NCBI RefSeq assembly: GCF_006516955.1
Contig: NZ_VHLG01000020.1
Span: forward strand, 1-64,000
DNA length: 64,000 bases
Source: Martelella alba
GTDB taxonomy: Bacteria > Pseudomonadota > Alphaproteobacteria > Rhizobiales > Rhizobiaceae
Reading direction: 5' to 3'
The position numbers were made by a program, and so were the translations under genes. The notes under the pieces are model-generated. The model saw only the letters and a program-made list of their open reading frames with translations. It made no database searches and was not told the DNA's origin. This document shows, in pieces, positions 42,159 through 52,943 of this stretch (positions are counted from its first letter, which is position 1; each line of letters begins with the position of its first letter).

Positions 42159-43085
42159 ATGATTGCTTACATCATCAAACGCCTTTTGGTGGCGATACCG
42201 ACGATCCTTCTGCTGATCGTCTTTTCTTTCCTGCTCATGCATATGGCACCGGGTGGCCCGTTCACGTCTGAGCGGGAACTGCCGGCCCAGGTGCTTGCCA
42301 ATATCAATGCGAAATATGGCCTTGATCAGCCGCTGTGGAAGCAGCTTGTCGACTATATCTGGGGGATCTTGACCCGCTTCGATTTCGGCCCGTCCTTCGT
42401 CTATCAGGACCAGACGGTCAATTCGATCATCGCCCAGGGCTTTCCGGTCACGCTCACCTATGGCTCGATTTCGTTCATTGTCGCCGTACTGGTCGGCGTC
42501 ACCCTTGGTGTCGTCGCTGCGGTGAAGCATAATTCCTGGCTCGACAGCCTTGCCGTCGGCGTGTCCGTCGGCGCGCAGGTTCTGCCCAATTTCGTCATGG
42601 CGCCGATCCTGGTGCTTGTCTTCACGCTTTGGCTTGGCTGGTTGCCCGGCGGCGGCTGGAAGGGGATTGGACATCCGGTCTATATGATCATGCCGGTGAT
42701 CGCGCTTTCCACCTCATTCATGGCTTCGATTGCGCGGCTGACGCGCTCTTCCATGCTGGAAACGCTGAATTCCAACCATATCCGCACGGCCAAGGCCAAG
42801 GGCCTGCCGATGCATCGCGTCGTGCTGAAACATGCGCTGAAGCCTGCGCTTTTACCGGTGATTTCCTATCTCGGACCAACCTTCGTGGTGATGATCACCG
42901 GTTCGGTCGTTATCGACATGTATTTCTCCACCGGCGGTATCGGCATTTTCTTTGTCGATTCAGCGCTGAACCGCGACTATGCCGTGATGATGGGGATTAC
43001 CATCCTGCTCGGCTCGCTCACCATTCTGTTCAATCTCGTGGTCGACATCCTTTATGCCTGGATCGATCCGAAGATCAGGTACTGA
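42159..43085 (+). CDS. oppB: Oligopeptide ABC transporter permease OppB
   Basis: The 308-residue permease has six membrane helices, beginning MIAYIIKRLLVAIPTILLL, and the EAA-type loop contacting the ATPase (NHIRTAKAKGLPMHRVVLKH). The frame is open upstream to 42015, overlapping oppA, but the ATG at 42159 gives the normal N-terminus. The 140-bp gap after oppA may allow the usual surplus of binding protein. Confidence 0.92.
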   Translation: MIAYIIKRLLVAIPTILLLIVFSFLLMHMAPGGPFTSERELPAQVLANINAKYGLDQPLWKQLVDYIWGILTRFDFGPSFVYQDQTVNSIIAQGFPVTLTYGSISFIVAVLVGVTLGVVAAVKHNSWLDSLAVGVSVGAQVLPNFVMAPILVLVFTLWLGWLPGGGWKGIGHPVYMIMPVIALSTSFMASIARLTRSSMLETLNSNHIRTAKAKGLPMHRVVLKHALKPALLPVISYLGPTFVVMITGSVVIDMYFSTGGIGIFFVDSALNRDYAVMMGITILLGSLTILFNLVVDILYAWIDPKIRY

Positions 43086-43088
43086 CCG

Positions 43089-44015
43089 ATGATGATCGAA
43101 AAGACCAAGATGGCAAGCCTGGCATCTGCCATGACGGAAACGGCCGTCAAGGGCCGCTCGCCATGGGCTGATGCAAGGCTTCGTTTCTTCCGCAACCGTC
43201 AGGGCGTTATCGGCCTCTGTCTTCTGGCCTTCGTGTTGGCCTTTGCCGCCTTTGGCCCCCTGATTGCTCGTTTCCCGATCGATGAGATCGACTTCATGGT
43301 CATGGGCGATATTGCCCGTGATGGCGGGCCTTCGCTTGCCAACGGCCATTTTTTCGGGACCGATGATCTCGGCCGCGATCTCTTCGCCCGCACCGTGCTT
43401 GGAACCCAGATCTCGCTGGCTGTCGGTCTGATCGGCGCTGGCATCGCCGTGCTCGTCGGCACGGTCTATGGCGCGGTCTCGGGCTTCTTTGGCGGCCGGA
43501 TCGATAACGTCATGATGCGTACCGTCGATATCCTGCTGGCCATCCCCTATATGTTCGTGCTGATCCTGCTGCTCGTGATGTTCGGACGATCGCTGGTCCT
43601 GCTGTTTGTCGGCATCGGCCTGTTATCCTGGCTCGAGATGAGCCGTATTGTGCGCGGCCAGACGCTGAGCCTCAAGGGGCGTGAATATATCGAAGCGGCG
43701 CGGGCAACCGGTGTTCCCTCGCGGCTCATCATCCGCCGGCATATCGTGCCGAACCTGATTGGTGTCGTCATCGTTTATGCGACCTTGCTGGTTCCCAATA
43801 TGATCCTGCAGGAAAGCTTCATCTCCTTCCTCGGACTGGGCGTGCAGGAGCCGCTGACGAGCCTTGGTGCGCTGATTTCCGAAGGTGCTTCGACCATGAG
43901 TTACGGCACGTTGTGGCAGCTTGTCTTCCCGCTCTTCTTCTTCATCGTCACGCTGTTTTCCTTCTTCTTTATCGGAGACGGATTGCGTGATGCGCTCGAT
44001 CCGAAGGACCGATGA
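43089..44015 (+). CDS. oppC: Oligopeptide ABC transporter permease OppC
   Basis: The 308-residue second permease has the N-terminal OppC region (FRNRQGVIGLCLLAFVL), the periplasmic segment FGTDDLGRDLFARTV and the EAA loop (GREYIEAARATGVPSRLI). It starts three bases after oppB. Confidence 0.93.
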   Translation: MMIEKTKMASLASAMTETAVKGRSPWADARLRFFRNRQGVIGLCLLAFVLAFAAFGPLIARFPIDEIDFMVMGDIARDGGPSLANGHFFGTDDLGRDLFARTVLGTQISLAVGLIGAGIAVLVGTVYGAVSGFFGGRIDNVMMRTVDILLAIPYMFVLILLLVMFGRSLVLLFVGIGLLSWLEMSRIVRGQTLSLKGREYIEAARATGVPSRLIIRRHIVPNLIGVVIVYATLLVPNMILQESFISFLGLGVQEPLTSLGALISEGASTMSYGTLWQLVFPLFFFIVTLFSFFFIGDGLRDALDPKDR

Positions 44016-44016
44016 C

Positions 44017-44988
44017 ATGGCGCTTGTTGACGTATCCAATCTATCGGTCGACTTCATGACCAATTCCGGCCCGGTTCATGCCGTGCGCGGGGTGAATTTC
44101 GAACTTAGTCGCGGTGAGACACTCGCCATCGTCGGTGAAAGCGGTTCCGGCAAGAGCCAGACTGTCTTCGCCATGATGGGACTGCTCGCCGCCAACGGGA
44201 AGGCAAGCGGCTCGGTTCGCTTCGACGGGACAGAGATCCTCAATGCGCCGCCGAAGGTGATCAACCCGATCCGGGCCAACAAGATGGCGATCATCTTTCA
44301 GGACCCGATGACCTCGCTCAACCCGTATATGCGGGTGTCCGAACAGATGGCCGAGGTGCTGATGCTGCACCGGGGGCTTTCGAAAAAGGCGGCGATTGCC
44401 GAATGTGTGCGTATGCTGGATGCGGTGCGCATTCCCGATGCAGCATCGCGTGTGAACCTCTATCCGCATGAGTTTTCCGGTGGCATGCGCCAGCGGGTGA
44501 TGATCGCCATGGCGCTTCTATGCAGGCCAGATGTGTTGATTGCCGATGAGCCGACAACCGCGCTCGATGTGACGGTGCAGGCGCAGATCATGAAGCTGCT
44601 GTCCGATCTGCAACGCGATTTCGGCATGGCGCTGATCCTGATCACCCATGATCTCGGTGTCGTTGCAGGGGCGGCTGAACGGCTGATCGTCATGTATGGT
44701 GGCCAGATCATGGAAAAGGGGTCTGTTTCCGACGTTTTTGCCAATGCAAGCCATCCCTATACGCGCGGATTGATCGCTTCCATCCCGCGTGTCGACCGTG
44801 AGGATGCCGAACTGGTTTCCATCCCTGGCAATCCGCCGAATATGGCCGAAACGCCGAAGGGCTGTCCCTTCGCGCCACGCTGTGACTTCGCCGGTGAAGA
44901 CTGTCTCGACCATCTTGACCCGCTCACCGAATTTGCACCGGGCAGGTTGCGCGCCTGCAATCGCGCTCTTGAGGAGGTTCAGGCATGA
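44017..44988 (+). CDS. oppD: Oligopeptide ABC transporter ATPase OppD
   Basis: The 323-residue ATPase has Walker A GESGSGKS, the Q-loop, the signature [15 protein letters not shown], Walker [12 protein letters not shown] and the C-terminal oligopeptide-transporter extension with Cys-rich [17 protein letters not shown], which can hold an iron-sulfur cluster. The ATG at 44017 follows the oppC stop directly. Confidence 0.94.
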   Translation: MALVDVSNLSVDFMTNSGPVHAVRGVNFELSRGETLAIVGESGSGKSQTVFAMMGLLAANGKASGSVRFDGTEILNAPPKVINPIRANKMAIIFQDPMTSLNPYMRVSEQMAEVLMLHRGLSKKAAIAECVRMLDAVRIPDAASRVNLYPHEFSGGMRQRVMIAMALLCRPDVLIADEPTTALDVTVQAQIMKLLSDLQRDFGMALILITHDLGVVAGAAERLIVMYGGQIMEKGSVSDVFANASHPYTRGLIASIPRVDREDAELVSIPGNPPNMAETPKGCPFAPRCDFAGEDCLDHLDPLTEFAPGRLRACNRALEEVQA

Positions 44989-46007
44989 CGACGCTGATTA
45001 AAGCCGAGGACATCCGTGTCACCTTCGAGATCCGCAGGCCAGGCATGATGCCCTGGTCGAAGCCGGTCGGGCTGCATGCGGTCAACGGCGTCGATTTTGA
45101 GCTGAAGCCTGGCGAAACGCTCGGTGTCGTCGGTGAATCGGGATGTGGAAAGTCAACGCTGGCGCGCGCCATCATCCGCATGGTGCCCGCTACCGGAAAG
45201 GCGGTCTGGGATGACGGGACCGATCTGCTGTCGCTGACGCCGGAGGCGATGATGAAATATCGCTCCGACATCCAGATGATCTTTCAGGATCCGCTGGCAA
45301 GCCTCAATCCGCGCATGCAGGTCGGCGATATCATCGCCGAACCGTTGAAGACGCATCAAAAGGGGCTCTCAAAGGCTGAAATCCGCGAGCGCGTGCAGGA
45401 GATGATGGGCCGGGTCGGGCTGCTGCCCAACCAGATCAACCGTTATCCGCACGAATTTTCCGGCGGGCAGTGCCAGCGCATCGGCATTGCCCGCGCGCTG
45501 ATCGTGCGACCGAAGCTGATCATCTGTGATGAACCGGTTTCCGCGCTTGATGTGTCGATCCAGGCGCAAGTCATCAATCTCTTGATGGAGCTGCAGCGCG
45601 AGCTTGGTCTGGCGCTGATGTTCATCGCCCATGACCTGTCGGTGGTGAAACATATCTCGACACGGGTCATGGTGCTTTATCTCGGCCGGGTGATGGAGAT
45701 CGCACCGAGCGAGGCGCTTTATGCGCGTCCGCAGCATCCCTATACGCAGGCGCTGCTGTCGGCCGTTCCAATCCCGGATCCCGAAATCGAACGGAACAAG
45801 GCGATCATTCCGCTGGAAGGTGATCTGCCGAGCCCGCTGAACCCGCCATCGGGTTGTGTTTTCCGCACCCGCTGCCCGCGCGCGACAAGCCTTTGCGCGG
45901 AGAAAGCACCGGAACTTGGCGTTGCGCCCGGCGAGGCGGCGGACCATCGCATTGCCTGCCACTATCCGGGACCGGCAAGGGTGGAGGAAACGGTTTCCGC
46001 CTTCTGA
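44985..46007 (+). CDS. oppF: Oligopeptide ABC transporter ATPase OppF
   Basis: The 340-residue partner ATPase has GESGCGKSTLARAI, FSGGQCQRIGIARAL, IICDEPVSALDVS and the Cys motif SGCVFRTRCPRA. It overlaps oppD by 4 bp. After the stop, an 8-bp hairpin (CGGCAGGC/GCCTGCCG, 46017-46044) may end the operon, although no T-run follows. Confidence 0.94.
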   Translation: MTTLIKAEDIRVTFEIRRPGMMPWSKPVGLHAVNGVDFELKPGETLGVVGESGCGKSTLARAIIRMVPATGKAVWDDGTDLLSLTPEAMMKYRSDIQMIFQDPLASLNPRMQVGDIIAEPLKTHQKGLSKAEIRERVQEMMGRVGLLPNQINRYPHEFSGGQCQRIGIARALIVRPKLIICDEPVSALDVSIQAQVINLLMELQRELGLALMFIAHDLSVVKHISTRVMVLYLGRVMEIAPSEALYARPQHPYTQALLSAVPIPDPEIERNKAIIPLEGDLPSPLNPPSGCVFRTRCPRATSLCAEKAPELGVAPGEAADHRIACHYPGPARVEETVSAF

Positions 46008-46147
46008 TGCGCGAATCGGCAGGCGGCCCGGCGGTCGCCTGCCGTCCTGGCGGGGAACGACTTTCCGGTTTGACGCAGTAGCGTCGCAGAGAACACTTAT
46101 GCTAAGAGGCCTCGTCTCGAGCGCATTCTTGCATGTCTGGAAAAATC

Positions 46148-47314
46148 ATGAAAATCGCGGTCGCCGGTCTCGGCTATGTTGGTCTCTCAAATGCGGTCTT
46201 GCTGGCGCAGAACCATGAGGTTGTCGCTTTTGATATCGATGTGCACCGTGTACAGCTGACCATGGCGAAGAAAAGCGCCATTCTCGACCCGGTGCTTTCC
46301 GATTACCTCGAAAACGGCAATCTTCATCTTACCGCCACCACCGATGGTAAGTCCGCCTGCCGGGATGCCGATTTCGTTGTGATCGCGACGCCGACCAATT
46401 ATGACAGCGCGACCAATGGCTTCGACACAAGCACTGTCGAAGCGGTGATTGATGATGTCCGGTCGGTAAACCGCAAGGCTGCGATTGTGATCCGCTCGAC
46501 GATTCCCGTGGGGTTCGTTGCTGACATGCGAAAGCGCTTTGCGACCGAGCAGATCTTCTTCGCGCCCGAATTCCTGCGTGAGGGGCGTGCTTTGCATGAC
46601 AATCTGCATCCCTCGCGTATCATTGTCGGCGATCAGGGTGAACAGGCGAAAGCCTTCGCGGCACTGATGGTGGAAGGGGCAATCGACAAGGACGTGCCGG
46701 TTCTTTTCACCGATCCGAGCGAAGCTGAGGCGATCAAGCTTTTCGCCAATACCTATCTTGCCATGCGGGTGGCCTATTTCAACGAGCTGGACAGCTATGC
46801 CATGGCCAATGGCATGGACAGCCGCCAGATCATCATGGGTGTGGGGCTCGATCCGAGGATTGGCGACCATTACAACAATCCCTCCTTTGGTTATGGCGGC
46901 TATTGCCTGCCAAAGGATACGCGGCAGCTGCTCGCCAATTATTCCGAAGTGCCGCAAAACCTTATCCGCGCCATCGTTGATGCCAACACGACCCGCAAGG
47001 ACTTTATTGCCGAGCAGATCATTGCCAGAAACCCGCAGACCGTCGGGGTCTATCGTCTGGTGATGAAGACCGGATCGGACAATTTCCGCCATTCCTCAGT
47101 TCAGGGCATCATGAAGCGGATCAAGGCCAAGGGTATTTCGGTTATCGTCTATGAGCCAGCGCTTGAAGCGCCGGATTTCTTCCGTTCACCGGTAATTAAC
47201 GATCTGGCCGTCTTCAAGGAAAGGGCCGATGTGATCATCGCTAACCGGATGACCGATGATTTGAGCGACGTCGCGGAAAAAGTGTTTACCCGCGACCTGT
47301 TCGGTGCGGATTGA
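46148..47314 (+). CDS. ugd: UDP-glucose 6-dehydrogenase
   Basis: The 388-residue enzyme oxidises UDP-glucose to UDP-glucuronate for polysaccharide synthesis. The NAD fold is [20 protein letters not shown]; conserved motifs include [21 protein letters not shown] and the catalytic Cys in [13 protein letters not shown]. It is of the short (about 390-residue) type. The start at 46148 is preferred to 46133. It opens the surface-polysaccharide region. Confidence 0.94.
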   Translation: MKIAVAGLGYVGLSNAVLLAQNHEVVAFDIDVHRVQLTMAKKSAILDPVLSDYLENGNLHLTATTDGKSACRDADFVVIATPTNYDSATNGFDTSTVEAVIDDVRSVNRKAAIVIRSTIPVGFVADMRKRFATEQIFFAPEFLREGRALHDNLHPSRIIVGDQGEQAKAFAALMVEGAIDKDVPVLFTDPSEAEAIKLFANTYLAMRVAYFNELDSYAMANGMDSRQIIMGVGLDPRIGDHYNNPSFGYGGYCLPKDTRQLLANYSEVPQNLIRAIVDANTTRKDFIAEQIIARNPQTVGVYRLVMKTGSDNFRHSSVQGIMKRIKAKGISVIVYEPALEAPDFFRSPVINDLAVFKERADVIIANRMTDDLSDVAEKVFTRDLFGAD

Positions 47315-47425
47315 AACACGTCCGGAATTCCTGCCACAAGGCCCTGTTCATCTGGCGTCGCTACTCTCGACAGGTGGGATAGAGGGTATTAAAGCATATT
47401 GCGGTTCAGATTGAGGGGAATTGTA

Positions 47426-47983
47426 TTGGAAATTGAACAGACCGCCATATCCGGGCTTGTGCTGCTGACGCCGAAGCGGTTCGGGGACAGCCGCGGCTTC
47501 TTCGAAGAAACGTGGAACCGCAAGACCATGTCCGATCTCGGTGTTGAGATCGACTTCGTGCAGGATAATCATTCGCTGTCATCGACTGTCGGCACGGTGC
47601 GCGGCCTTCATTTTCAGGCGCCACCGAATGCGCAGGCGAAGCTGGTGCGTTGCGGCCGCGGGCGGCTTTTCGATGTGGCTGTGGATGTGCGGAAAGGATC
47701 ACCGACCTATGGTCAGTGGTTCGGCGTTGAGCTTTCGTTCGAAAACGGCAAGCAGCTTTTGATCCCGGAAGGTTTTCTGCATGGGTTCATGACGCTGGAG
47801 CCGGAAACCGAGATCGTCTACAAATGTTCCGACTATTATGCGCCCGCCAGCGACGGGGGGATTCGCTACAACGATCCCGATATCGGCATCGTCTGGCCAC
47901 TTAACGGGATTGAGCCGGTACTTTCGGCCAAAGATGCTGCCGCTCCTTTTTTGAGCGATTTCAACAGTCCTTTCGTATTTTAA
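47426..47983 (+). CDS. rfbC: dTDP-4-dehydrorhamnose 3,5-epimerase
   Basis: The 185-residue cupin enzyme has the RmlC motifs [29 protein letters not shown] (catalytic His) and [14 protein letters not shown]. It makes dTDP-4-dehydro-L-rhamnose. The most likely start is TTG at 47426, with GAGGGG upstream; a TTG at 47399 would add nine residues. First of the rmlCBDA operon. Confidence 0.92.
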   Translation: MEIEQTAISGLVLLTPKRFGDSRGFFEETWNRKTMSDLGVEIDFVQDNHSLSSTVGTVRGLHFQAPPNAQAKLVRCGRGRLFDVAVDVRKGSPTYGQWFGVELSFENGKQLLIPEGFLHGFMTLEPETEIVYKCSDYYAPASDGGIRYNDPDIGIVWPLNGIEPVLSAKDAAAPFLSDFNSPFVF

Positions 47984-47993
47984 GGAGCGGGCG

Positions 47994-49037
47994 ATGAAGA
48001 TTCTCGTTACCGGTGGCGCCGGTTTCATCGGGTCCGCCGTCGTGCGGTTGGCGATTGCGCGCGGACATGCCGTCGTCAATCTTGACGCGCTGACTTATGC
48101 GGCCTGTCTTGATAATGTGGCAAGTGTCGCCGATAGCCCGCTTTATGGCTTCGTTCATGCCGACATCCGTGATCGCGCGGCACTTGACACCGCTTTCGAA
48201 GTGCATGCGCCGGACGCGGTGATGCATCTGGCGGCGGAAAGTCATGTGGACCGCTCGATTGATGGTCCCGGTGATTTCATTGAGACGAATATCAATGGGA
48301 CCTACAATATGCTGGAGGCGGCTCGCTCCTATTGGACAGCCAGGGGCAAGCCGGATGCATTCCGCTTTCATCATATTTCGACGGACGAGGTATTTGGATC
48401 TCTTGGCGCAACGGGGCAGTTTACCGAAGAAACACCTTATGATCCGCGCTCGCCCTATTCGTCGTCGAAAGCCGCATCAGACCATCTGGTTCGAGCTTGG
48501 CACGAGACTTACGGCTTGCCGGTGGTGCTGACCAATTGTTCGAACAATTATGGTCCGTTTCACTTTCCCGAAAAGCTTATTCCCGTTGTCATTCTTAATG
48601 CACTTGCAGGCAAGCCGATCCCGATTTACGGCAAGGGCGAGAATATTCGCGACTGGCTCTATGTCGAGGACCATGCTGACGCGCTGCTGACAGTGCTGGA
48701 GCGTGGCATGAGCGGGCGCAGCTACAATATCGGCGGCGAAAACGAGCGCACCAATCTTGAGCTGGTTCGAACGATCTGCGCCATTCTGGACAGCAAACGG
48801 CCGAAGGCATCGGGGTCCTATGCCGATCAAATTACATTTGTGACCGACAGGCCCGGCCATGACATGCGTTATGCGATCGATCCGACCCGCATTCGCACCG
48901 AGCTTGGCTGGCGGCCTTCCGTAACGGTCGAAGAGGGGCTTGGGCGCACCGTTCAGTGGTATCTCGACAATGAGGCTTGGTGGCAGGCGCTGCAAGACCG
49001 GCATGGTGTCGGCGAGCGGCTTGGGGTGAAGGCATGA
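47994..49037 (+). CDS. rfbB: dTDP-glucose 4,6-dehydratase
   Basis: The 347-residue SDR enzyme has [35 protein letters not shown] and [15 protein letters not shown] (catalytic Tyr-Lys). It performs the second step of dTDP-L-rhamnose synthesis. It follows rfbC by 10 bp after a strong AAGGAG site. Confidence 0.95.
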   Translation: MKILVTGGAGFIGSAVVRLAIARGHAVVNLDALTYAACLDNVASVADSPLYGFVHADIRDRAALDTAFEVHAPDAVMHLAAESHVDRSIDGPGDFIETNINGTYNMLEAARSYWTARGKPDAFRFHHISTDEVFGSLGATGQFTEETPYDPRSPYSSSKAASDHLVRAWHETYGLPVVLTNCSNNYGPFHFPEKLIPVVILNALAGKPIPIYGKGENIRDWLYVEDHADALLTVLERGMSGRSYNIGGENERTNLELVRTICAILDSKRPKASGSYADQITFVTDRPGHDMRYAIDPTRIRTELGWRPSVTVEEGLGRTVQWYLDNEAWWQALQDRHGVGERLGVKA

Positions 49038-49882
49038 TGCTGGTTTTCGGAAAAAGCGGTCAGGTTGCCTCCGAGCTCCAGCTTCTGCTGCCAGAGGCGC
49101 GTTTTTTGGGCCGCGATACGGCCGATCTGACGGATCCTGCCGCCTGCGCAAGGGCGATTGAAGCAATGCAGCCGCAGGCCGTGATCAACGCGGCGGCCTA
49201 TACCGCCGTTGACAAGGCGGAAAGCGATGAGGACATGGCAACAAGGGTGAACGGTGCAGCGCCGGGCGCCATGGCTAAGGCCTGCGCCAGGCTGTCGATC
49301 CCTTTTGTCCATATCTCCACGGATTATGTTTTCGACGGTCTTGGTGATACGGCCTATGGAACCGGCCATCCGACAGGCCCGATCGGCGCCTATGGCCGCA
49401 GCAAGCTTGCAGGCGAGAAAGCGGTGGCCGCGAGTGGCGCGGTCCATGCCATCCTCAGGACGAGCTGGGTTTTCTCGGCGTATGGCGGCAACTTCGTCAA
49501 GACTATGCTGCGATTGGCAGAGACCCGTGACACGCTGAATGTGGTTGCAGATCAGGTCGGTGGTCCGACATCGGCAGCCTCGATTGCCACCGCCTGCAAA
49601 ATGATTGCCGAGCAGTTGATCATTTCAAAGGAAAAATCCGGCATTTATCATTTTTCCGGTGCGCCGGATGTTAGCTGGGCAGATTTTGCCAGGGAAATTT
49701 TCCGCCAGGCAGGCAGGGGCGTCACGGTCAACGACATCGCGACATCGGACTATCCGACGCCGGCGCGCCGTCCGTCCAACTCCCGGATGGATTGTTCTTC
49801 GCTTAAGGCCTTCGGCCTCTCGCGGCCGGACTGGAAATCCGATCTTTCGATTGTGCTGGAAAAACTTGGGGGCGTTTCATGA
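49034..49882 (+). CDS. rfbD: dTDP-4-dehydrorhamnose reductase
   Basis: The 282-residue SDR enzyme has [38 protein letters not shown] and [10 protein letters not shown]. It reduces the keto sugar to dTDP-L-rhamnose. Its ATG overlaps the rfbB stop (ATGATG); upstream codons of the open frame lie inside rfbB. Confidence 0.94.
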   Translation: MMLVFGKSGQVASELQLLLPEARFLGRDTADLTDPAACARAIEAMQPQAVINAAAYTAVDKAESDEDMATRVNGAAPGAMAKACARLSIPFVHISTDYVFDGLGDTAYGTGHPTGPIGAYGRSKLAGEKAVAASGAVHAILRTSWVFSAYGGNFVKTMLRLAETRDTLNVVADQVGGPTSAASIATACKMIAEQLIISKEKSGIYHFSGAPDVSWADFAREIFRQAGRGVTVNDIATSDYPTPARRPSNSRMDCSSLKAFGLSRPDWKSDLSIVLEKLGGVS

Positions 49883-50757
49883 CTGCACGCAAGGGTATTA
49901 TCCTGGCGGGAGGCTCGGGTACGCGCCTTTACCCGCTGACCATGGCCGTTTCGAAGCAGCTGATGCCTGTCTATGACAAGCCGATGATCTATTATCCGCT
50001 CTCGGTCCTGATGCTGAGCGGGATCAGGGAAATTGCGATCATCACGACGCCTTCGGATCAGGACCAGTTTCGCAAACTGCTCGGCGATGGCAGCCAGTGG
50101 GGAATCGCGCTGACCTATATCACACAGCCTTCGCCGGACGGTCTGGCCCAGGCCTATATTCTGGCAGAAGATTTTCTTGCCGGTGCGCCATCGGCCATGG
50201 TGCTCGGCGACAATATCTTTTTTGGCCACGGCCTGCCGGAAATGCTGCAGAGTGCAGATTCCAGGGCGAGCGGTGGAACCGTTTTCGGGTATCATGTGGT
50301 TGACCCCGAACGCTATGGCGTGGTCGCTTTTGACAGTGAAGGGACGGTGAAGGAAATCATCGAAAAGCCAGCGAGGCCACCATCAAATTATGCCGTGACC
50401 GGGCTTTATTTCCTGGACGGCGAGGCGAGCGCCAGGGCGCGGGAGGTCAGGCCGTCACCGCGTGGAGAACTGGAAATCGTCACTTTGCTGGAAAGCTATC
50501 TCAAGGATGGTACGCTTGCGGTAGAAACCATGGGGCGCGGCTTTGCCTGGCTCGATACCGGCACACACGGCAGTCTGCTGGATGCCGGGAATTTTGTCCG
50601 GACATTGTCGGAACGTCAGGGCATGCAGACGGGCTGTCCTGAAGAAATTGCATATCGCGCTGGTTGGGTCGACGATGACAAACTGCGCGAACTGGCCATG
50701 AAATTTGGCAAGACTGAATACGGGAAATACCTCGCCCGCCTGTTGCCAAAGCAATAG
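49879..50757 (+). CDS. rfbA: Glucose-1-phosphate thymidylyltransferase
   Basis: The 292-residue nucleotidyltransferase has [32 protein letters not shown] and [11 protein letters not shown], typical of RmlA. It makes dTDP-glucose, the entry step to dTDP-rhamnose. It overlaps rfbD by 4 bp and is the last gene of the operon; a convergent transporter remnant follows. Confidence 0.95.
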   Translation: MTARKGIILAGGSGTRLYPLTMAVSKQLMPVYDKPMIYYPLSVLMLSGIREIAIITTPSDQDQFRKLLGDGSQWGIALTYITQPSPDGLAQAYILAEDFLAGAPSAMVLGDNIFFGHGLPEMLQSADSRASGGTVFGYHVVDPERYGVVAFDSEGTVKEIIEKPARPPSNYAVTGLYFLDGEASARAREVRPSPRGELEIVTLLESYLKDGTLAVETMGRGFAWLDTGTHGSLLDAGNFVRTLSERQGMQTGCPEEIAYRAGWVDDDKLRELAMKFGKTEYGKYLARLLPKQ

Positions 50758-50876
50758 TTCCCTTTGCCAGAACCCTGCCATTTCAGGTCATCGGGCGATC
50801 ATGCTTTACCGCCCGGTGATGCCGTCGTGCATTGAGATGTCGGCCCCGATATCAACGGGCTGTTCGGAGCCGAGCT

Positions 50877-51512
50877 CTACAAATGATAATGCCATGGCGC
50901 GAGCAATGCGAAAAAGAGTGTCAGTATGATCGTCAGGGGCAACCCGGCCTTGACGAAATCGCTGAAACTGTAATGGCCGGGCCCCATGACAAGCATGTTC
51001 GTCTGATAGGCGATCGGCGTGGCGAAGGAACAGTTGGCAGCAAAAATCACCGCTGAGGCAAAGGCGAGAGGCGGGTGGCCAGGTCCAGCGCAATCGTCAT
51101 GAAAAGGGCAGTGGCGGCGTTGTTCGACAGGACGGTGGTCAACAGGGCGACGGTGATGGGATAGCAGGCTGATGGCCCCAGCGGCTCCCGTAGCGCCGGA
51201 AAGGCGGCTTGCCGCCGTAGGTCCGGCAGATTCTGCTGGTAAACCCCTCCAGTGCATCGGTTGCAACAGGCCATTTCCGACAACGAGCAGCGCCAGAATG
51301 GTGACAAGGGCCGGGCTGGAGACGCCGGCAAAGAGTTCGCCAACGGTGAGGTCTGCCCCGGAAGATCCGCTGCCGGGAAACAGGCAAAAAATGACAAGGA
51401 GTGCGCCGAGAACGCCGAGAGCGACCCCTTCCGTGGGAAACCGGTCGAGTGCAAATAGGAAGATCGCGCCAATCACGATGGCGAAAGTCGGTATGAGATG
51501 GACGTAATCCAT
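50877..51512 (-). pseudogene. SLC13/DASS-type permease remnant
   Basis: The start (MDYVHLIPTFAIVIGAIFLF, FPTEGVALGVLGALL) and end (FAANCSFATPIAYQTNMLVMG, FSDFVKAGLPLTIILTLFFA) are those of a large sodium/anion or CitT-like transporter. In between, the coding sequence jumps frames several times: TDALEGFTSRI, then PITVALLTTVLSNNAATA, in different frames. Most of the middle (several hundred residues) is deleted. It is a clear decayed gene lying between rfbA and the sulfate activation genes. Confidence 0.85.
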
Positions 51513-52043
51513 TCTACAGAATGTCCCGAAAATAAAAGATTTTTTTCAATATCTGCGCGCAATTGCGGTTATGATTTATATCTGCCTAACCGTCATCGAA
51601 GCTTGTTTTTGCTGCTTTTCTGACCGGGTCCGGGGAGGGCGCCGAGATGCGGTCTTTGGCAGACGCTGAAGCGGGCCTGGAAGACGGGGAACGCGCAATG
51701 AACCGTTGATTAACGGTGGTGGGAGGCAAATTGGCTAATAGCACTTGTGCAACGCGCGAAAAAGTTAGAAAATCGAATCTGAACTTAGGACGTTATCTAT
51801 TTATTCAAATGATTTCATGTCGGGCGCGACAAGGACGCATGGCCTCGCGGGTGCCCTGGAAAAATGGGGATGTCATTCAGTTTGTGCATTTATTGGTCGA
51901 AGGTTTAGAGCCGTATTGTCGAGAAACGTAAAGGTTGAGAAAACTATAGCTCGCCCTTGACATTGGCGCTTCAATTCTTGAAGACGTTAATGAGTATTTT
52001 TCGATGATTTTTAAGTTTTGTCTTGTCCAAATCGGGTTTTGAA
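51513..52043. other. Intergenic region before the sulfate activation operon
   Basis: No convincing gene is present; short open frames in it do not resemble proteins. It is AT-richer than its surroundings, especially 51700-52040, and presumably carries the promoter of cysD. No clear -35/-10 pair or riboswitch-like structure was identified. Confidence 0.5.
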
Positions 52044-52943
52044 ATGTCCCTAACTCATCTTCAGCGCCTTGAAGCTGAATCTATCCATATTTTTCGTGAA
52101 GTTGCTGCCAGTTTTTCCAAGCCGGTTATGCTTTATTCGATTGGCAAAGACTCGTCAGTCATGATGCATCTGGCGATGAAAGCTTTTTATCCGGCCAAGC
52201 CGCCCTTTCCCTTTCTTCATGTCGATACGACCTGGAAGTTCAAGGAAATGTACGAGTTCAGAAGCCGGATGGCGCGTGAGCTTGGCATTGATCTGCTGGT
52301 GCATATCAATCCGGAAGGCGTCGAGGGCAATATCAATCCCTTCGATCACGGATCCAACACGCATACCCATATCTGGAAGACGGTTGGTCTGAGGCAGGCA
52401 CTCGACAAATATGGCTTTGATGCCGCCTTTGGCGGTGCGCGGCGCGATGAGGAGAAATCCCGCGCCAAAGAGCGCATCTTCTCTTTCCGCAACGCCCAGC
52501 ACGCCTGGGATCCGAAGCACCAGCGTCCGGAAATGTGGAAGACCTACAATACCCGCGTTGGGCCGGGTGAATCGATCCGCGTCTTCCCGCTGTCCAACTG
52601 GACCGAGCTTGATATCTGGCAGTACATCATGAAGGAAGAAATTCCGATCGTGCCGCTGTATTTTGCCAAGAAGAGGCCCGTCGTTGAGAAGGACGGCATG
52701 CTGATCATGGTCGATGACGAGCGCATGCCTCTCGGTCCCGACGACAAGGTTGAAGAAAAGATGGTGCGTTTCCGCACGCTTGGCTGCTACCCGCTGACGG
52801 GTGCCGTCGAATCCGAAGCGGCGACCCTTCAGGATATTGTTCGCGAAATGCTCACCGCCCGGACGTCGGAGCGGCAGGGACGTCTCATCGACAAGGATGA
52901 AGCCGGTTCCATGGAGAAGAAGAAGCGCGAGGGGTATTTCTGA
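52044..52943 (+). CDS. cysD: Sulfate adenylyltransferase subunit 2
   Basis: The 299-residue PP-loop ATPase (CysD/NodP) has [47 protein letters not shown] and [13 protein letters not shown]. With CysN it makes adenosine phosphosulfate from sulfate and ATP. The ATG at 52044 is chosen over a TTG at 52023. It overlaps cysNC by one base. Confidence 0.95.
   Translation: MSLTHLQRLEAESIHIFREVAASFSKPVMLYSIGKDSSVMMHLAMKAFYPAKPPFPFLHVDTTWKFKEMYEFRSRMARELGIDLLVHINPEGVEGNINPFDHGSNTHTHIWKTVGLRQALDKYGFDAAFGGARRDEEKSRAKERIFSFRNAQHAWDPKHQRPEMWKTYNTRVGPGESIRVFPLSNWTELDIWQYIMKEEIPIVPLYFAKKRPVVEKDGMLIMVDDERMPLGPDDKVEEKMVRFRTLGCYPLTGAVESEAATLQDIVREMLTARTSERQGRLIDKDEAGSMEKKKREGYF

Noticed and set aside
51716-51931. 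71-codon open frame before cysD
   Set aside because: No good ribosome site, no recognisable features, and it lies in AT-rich control DNA; too weak to report as a gene.
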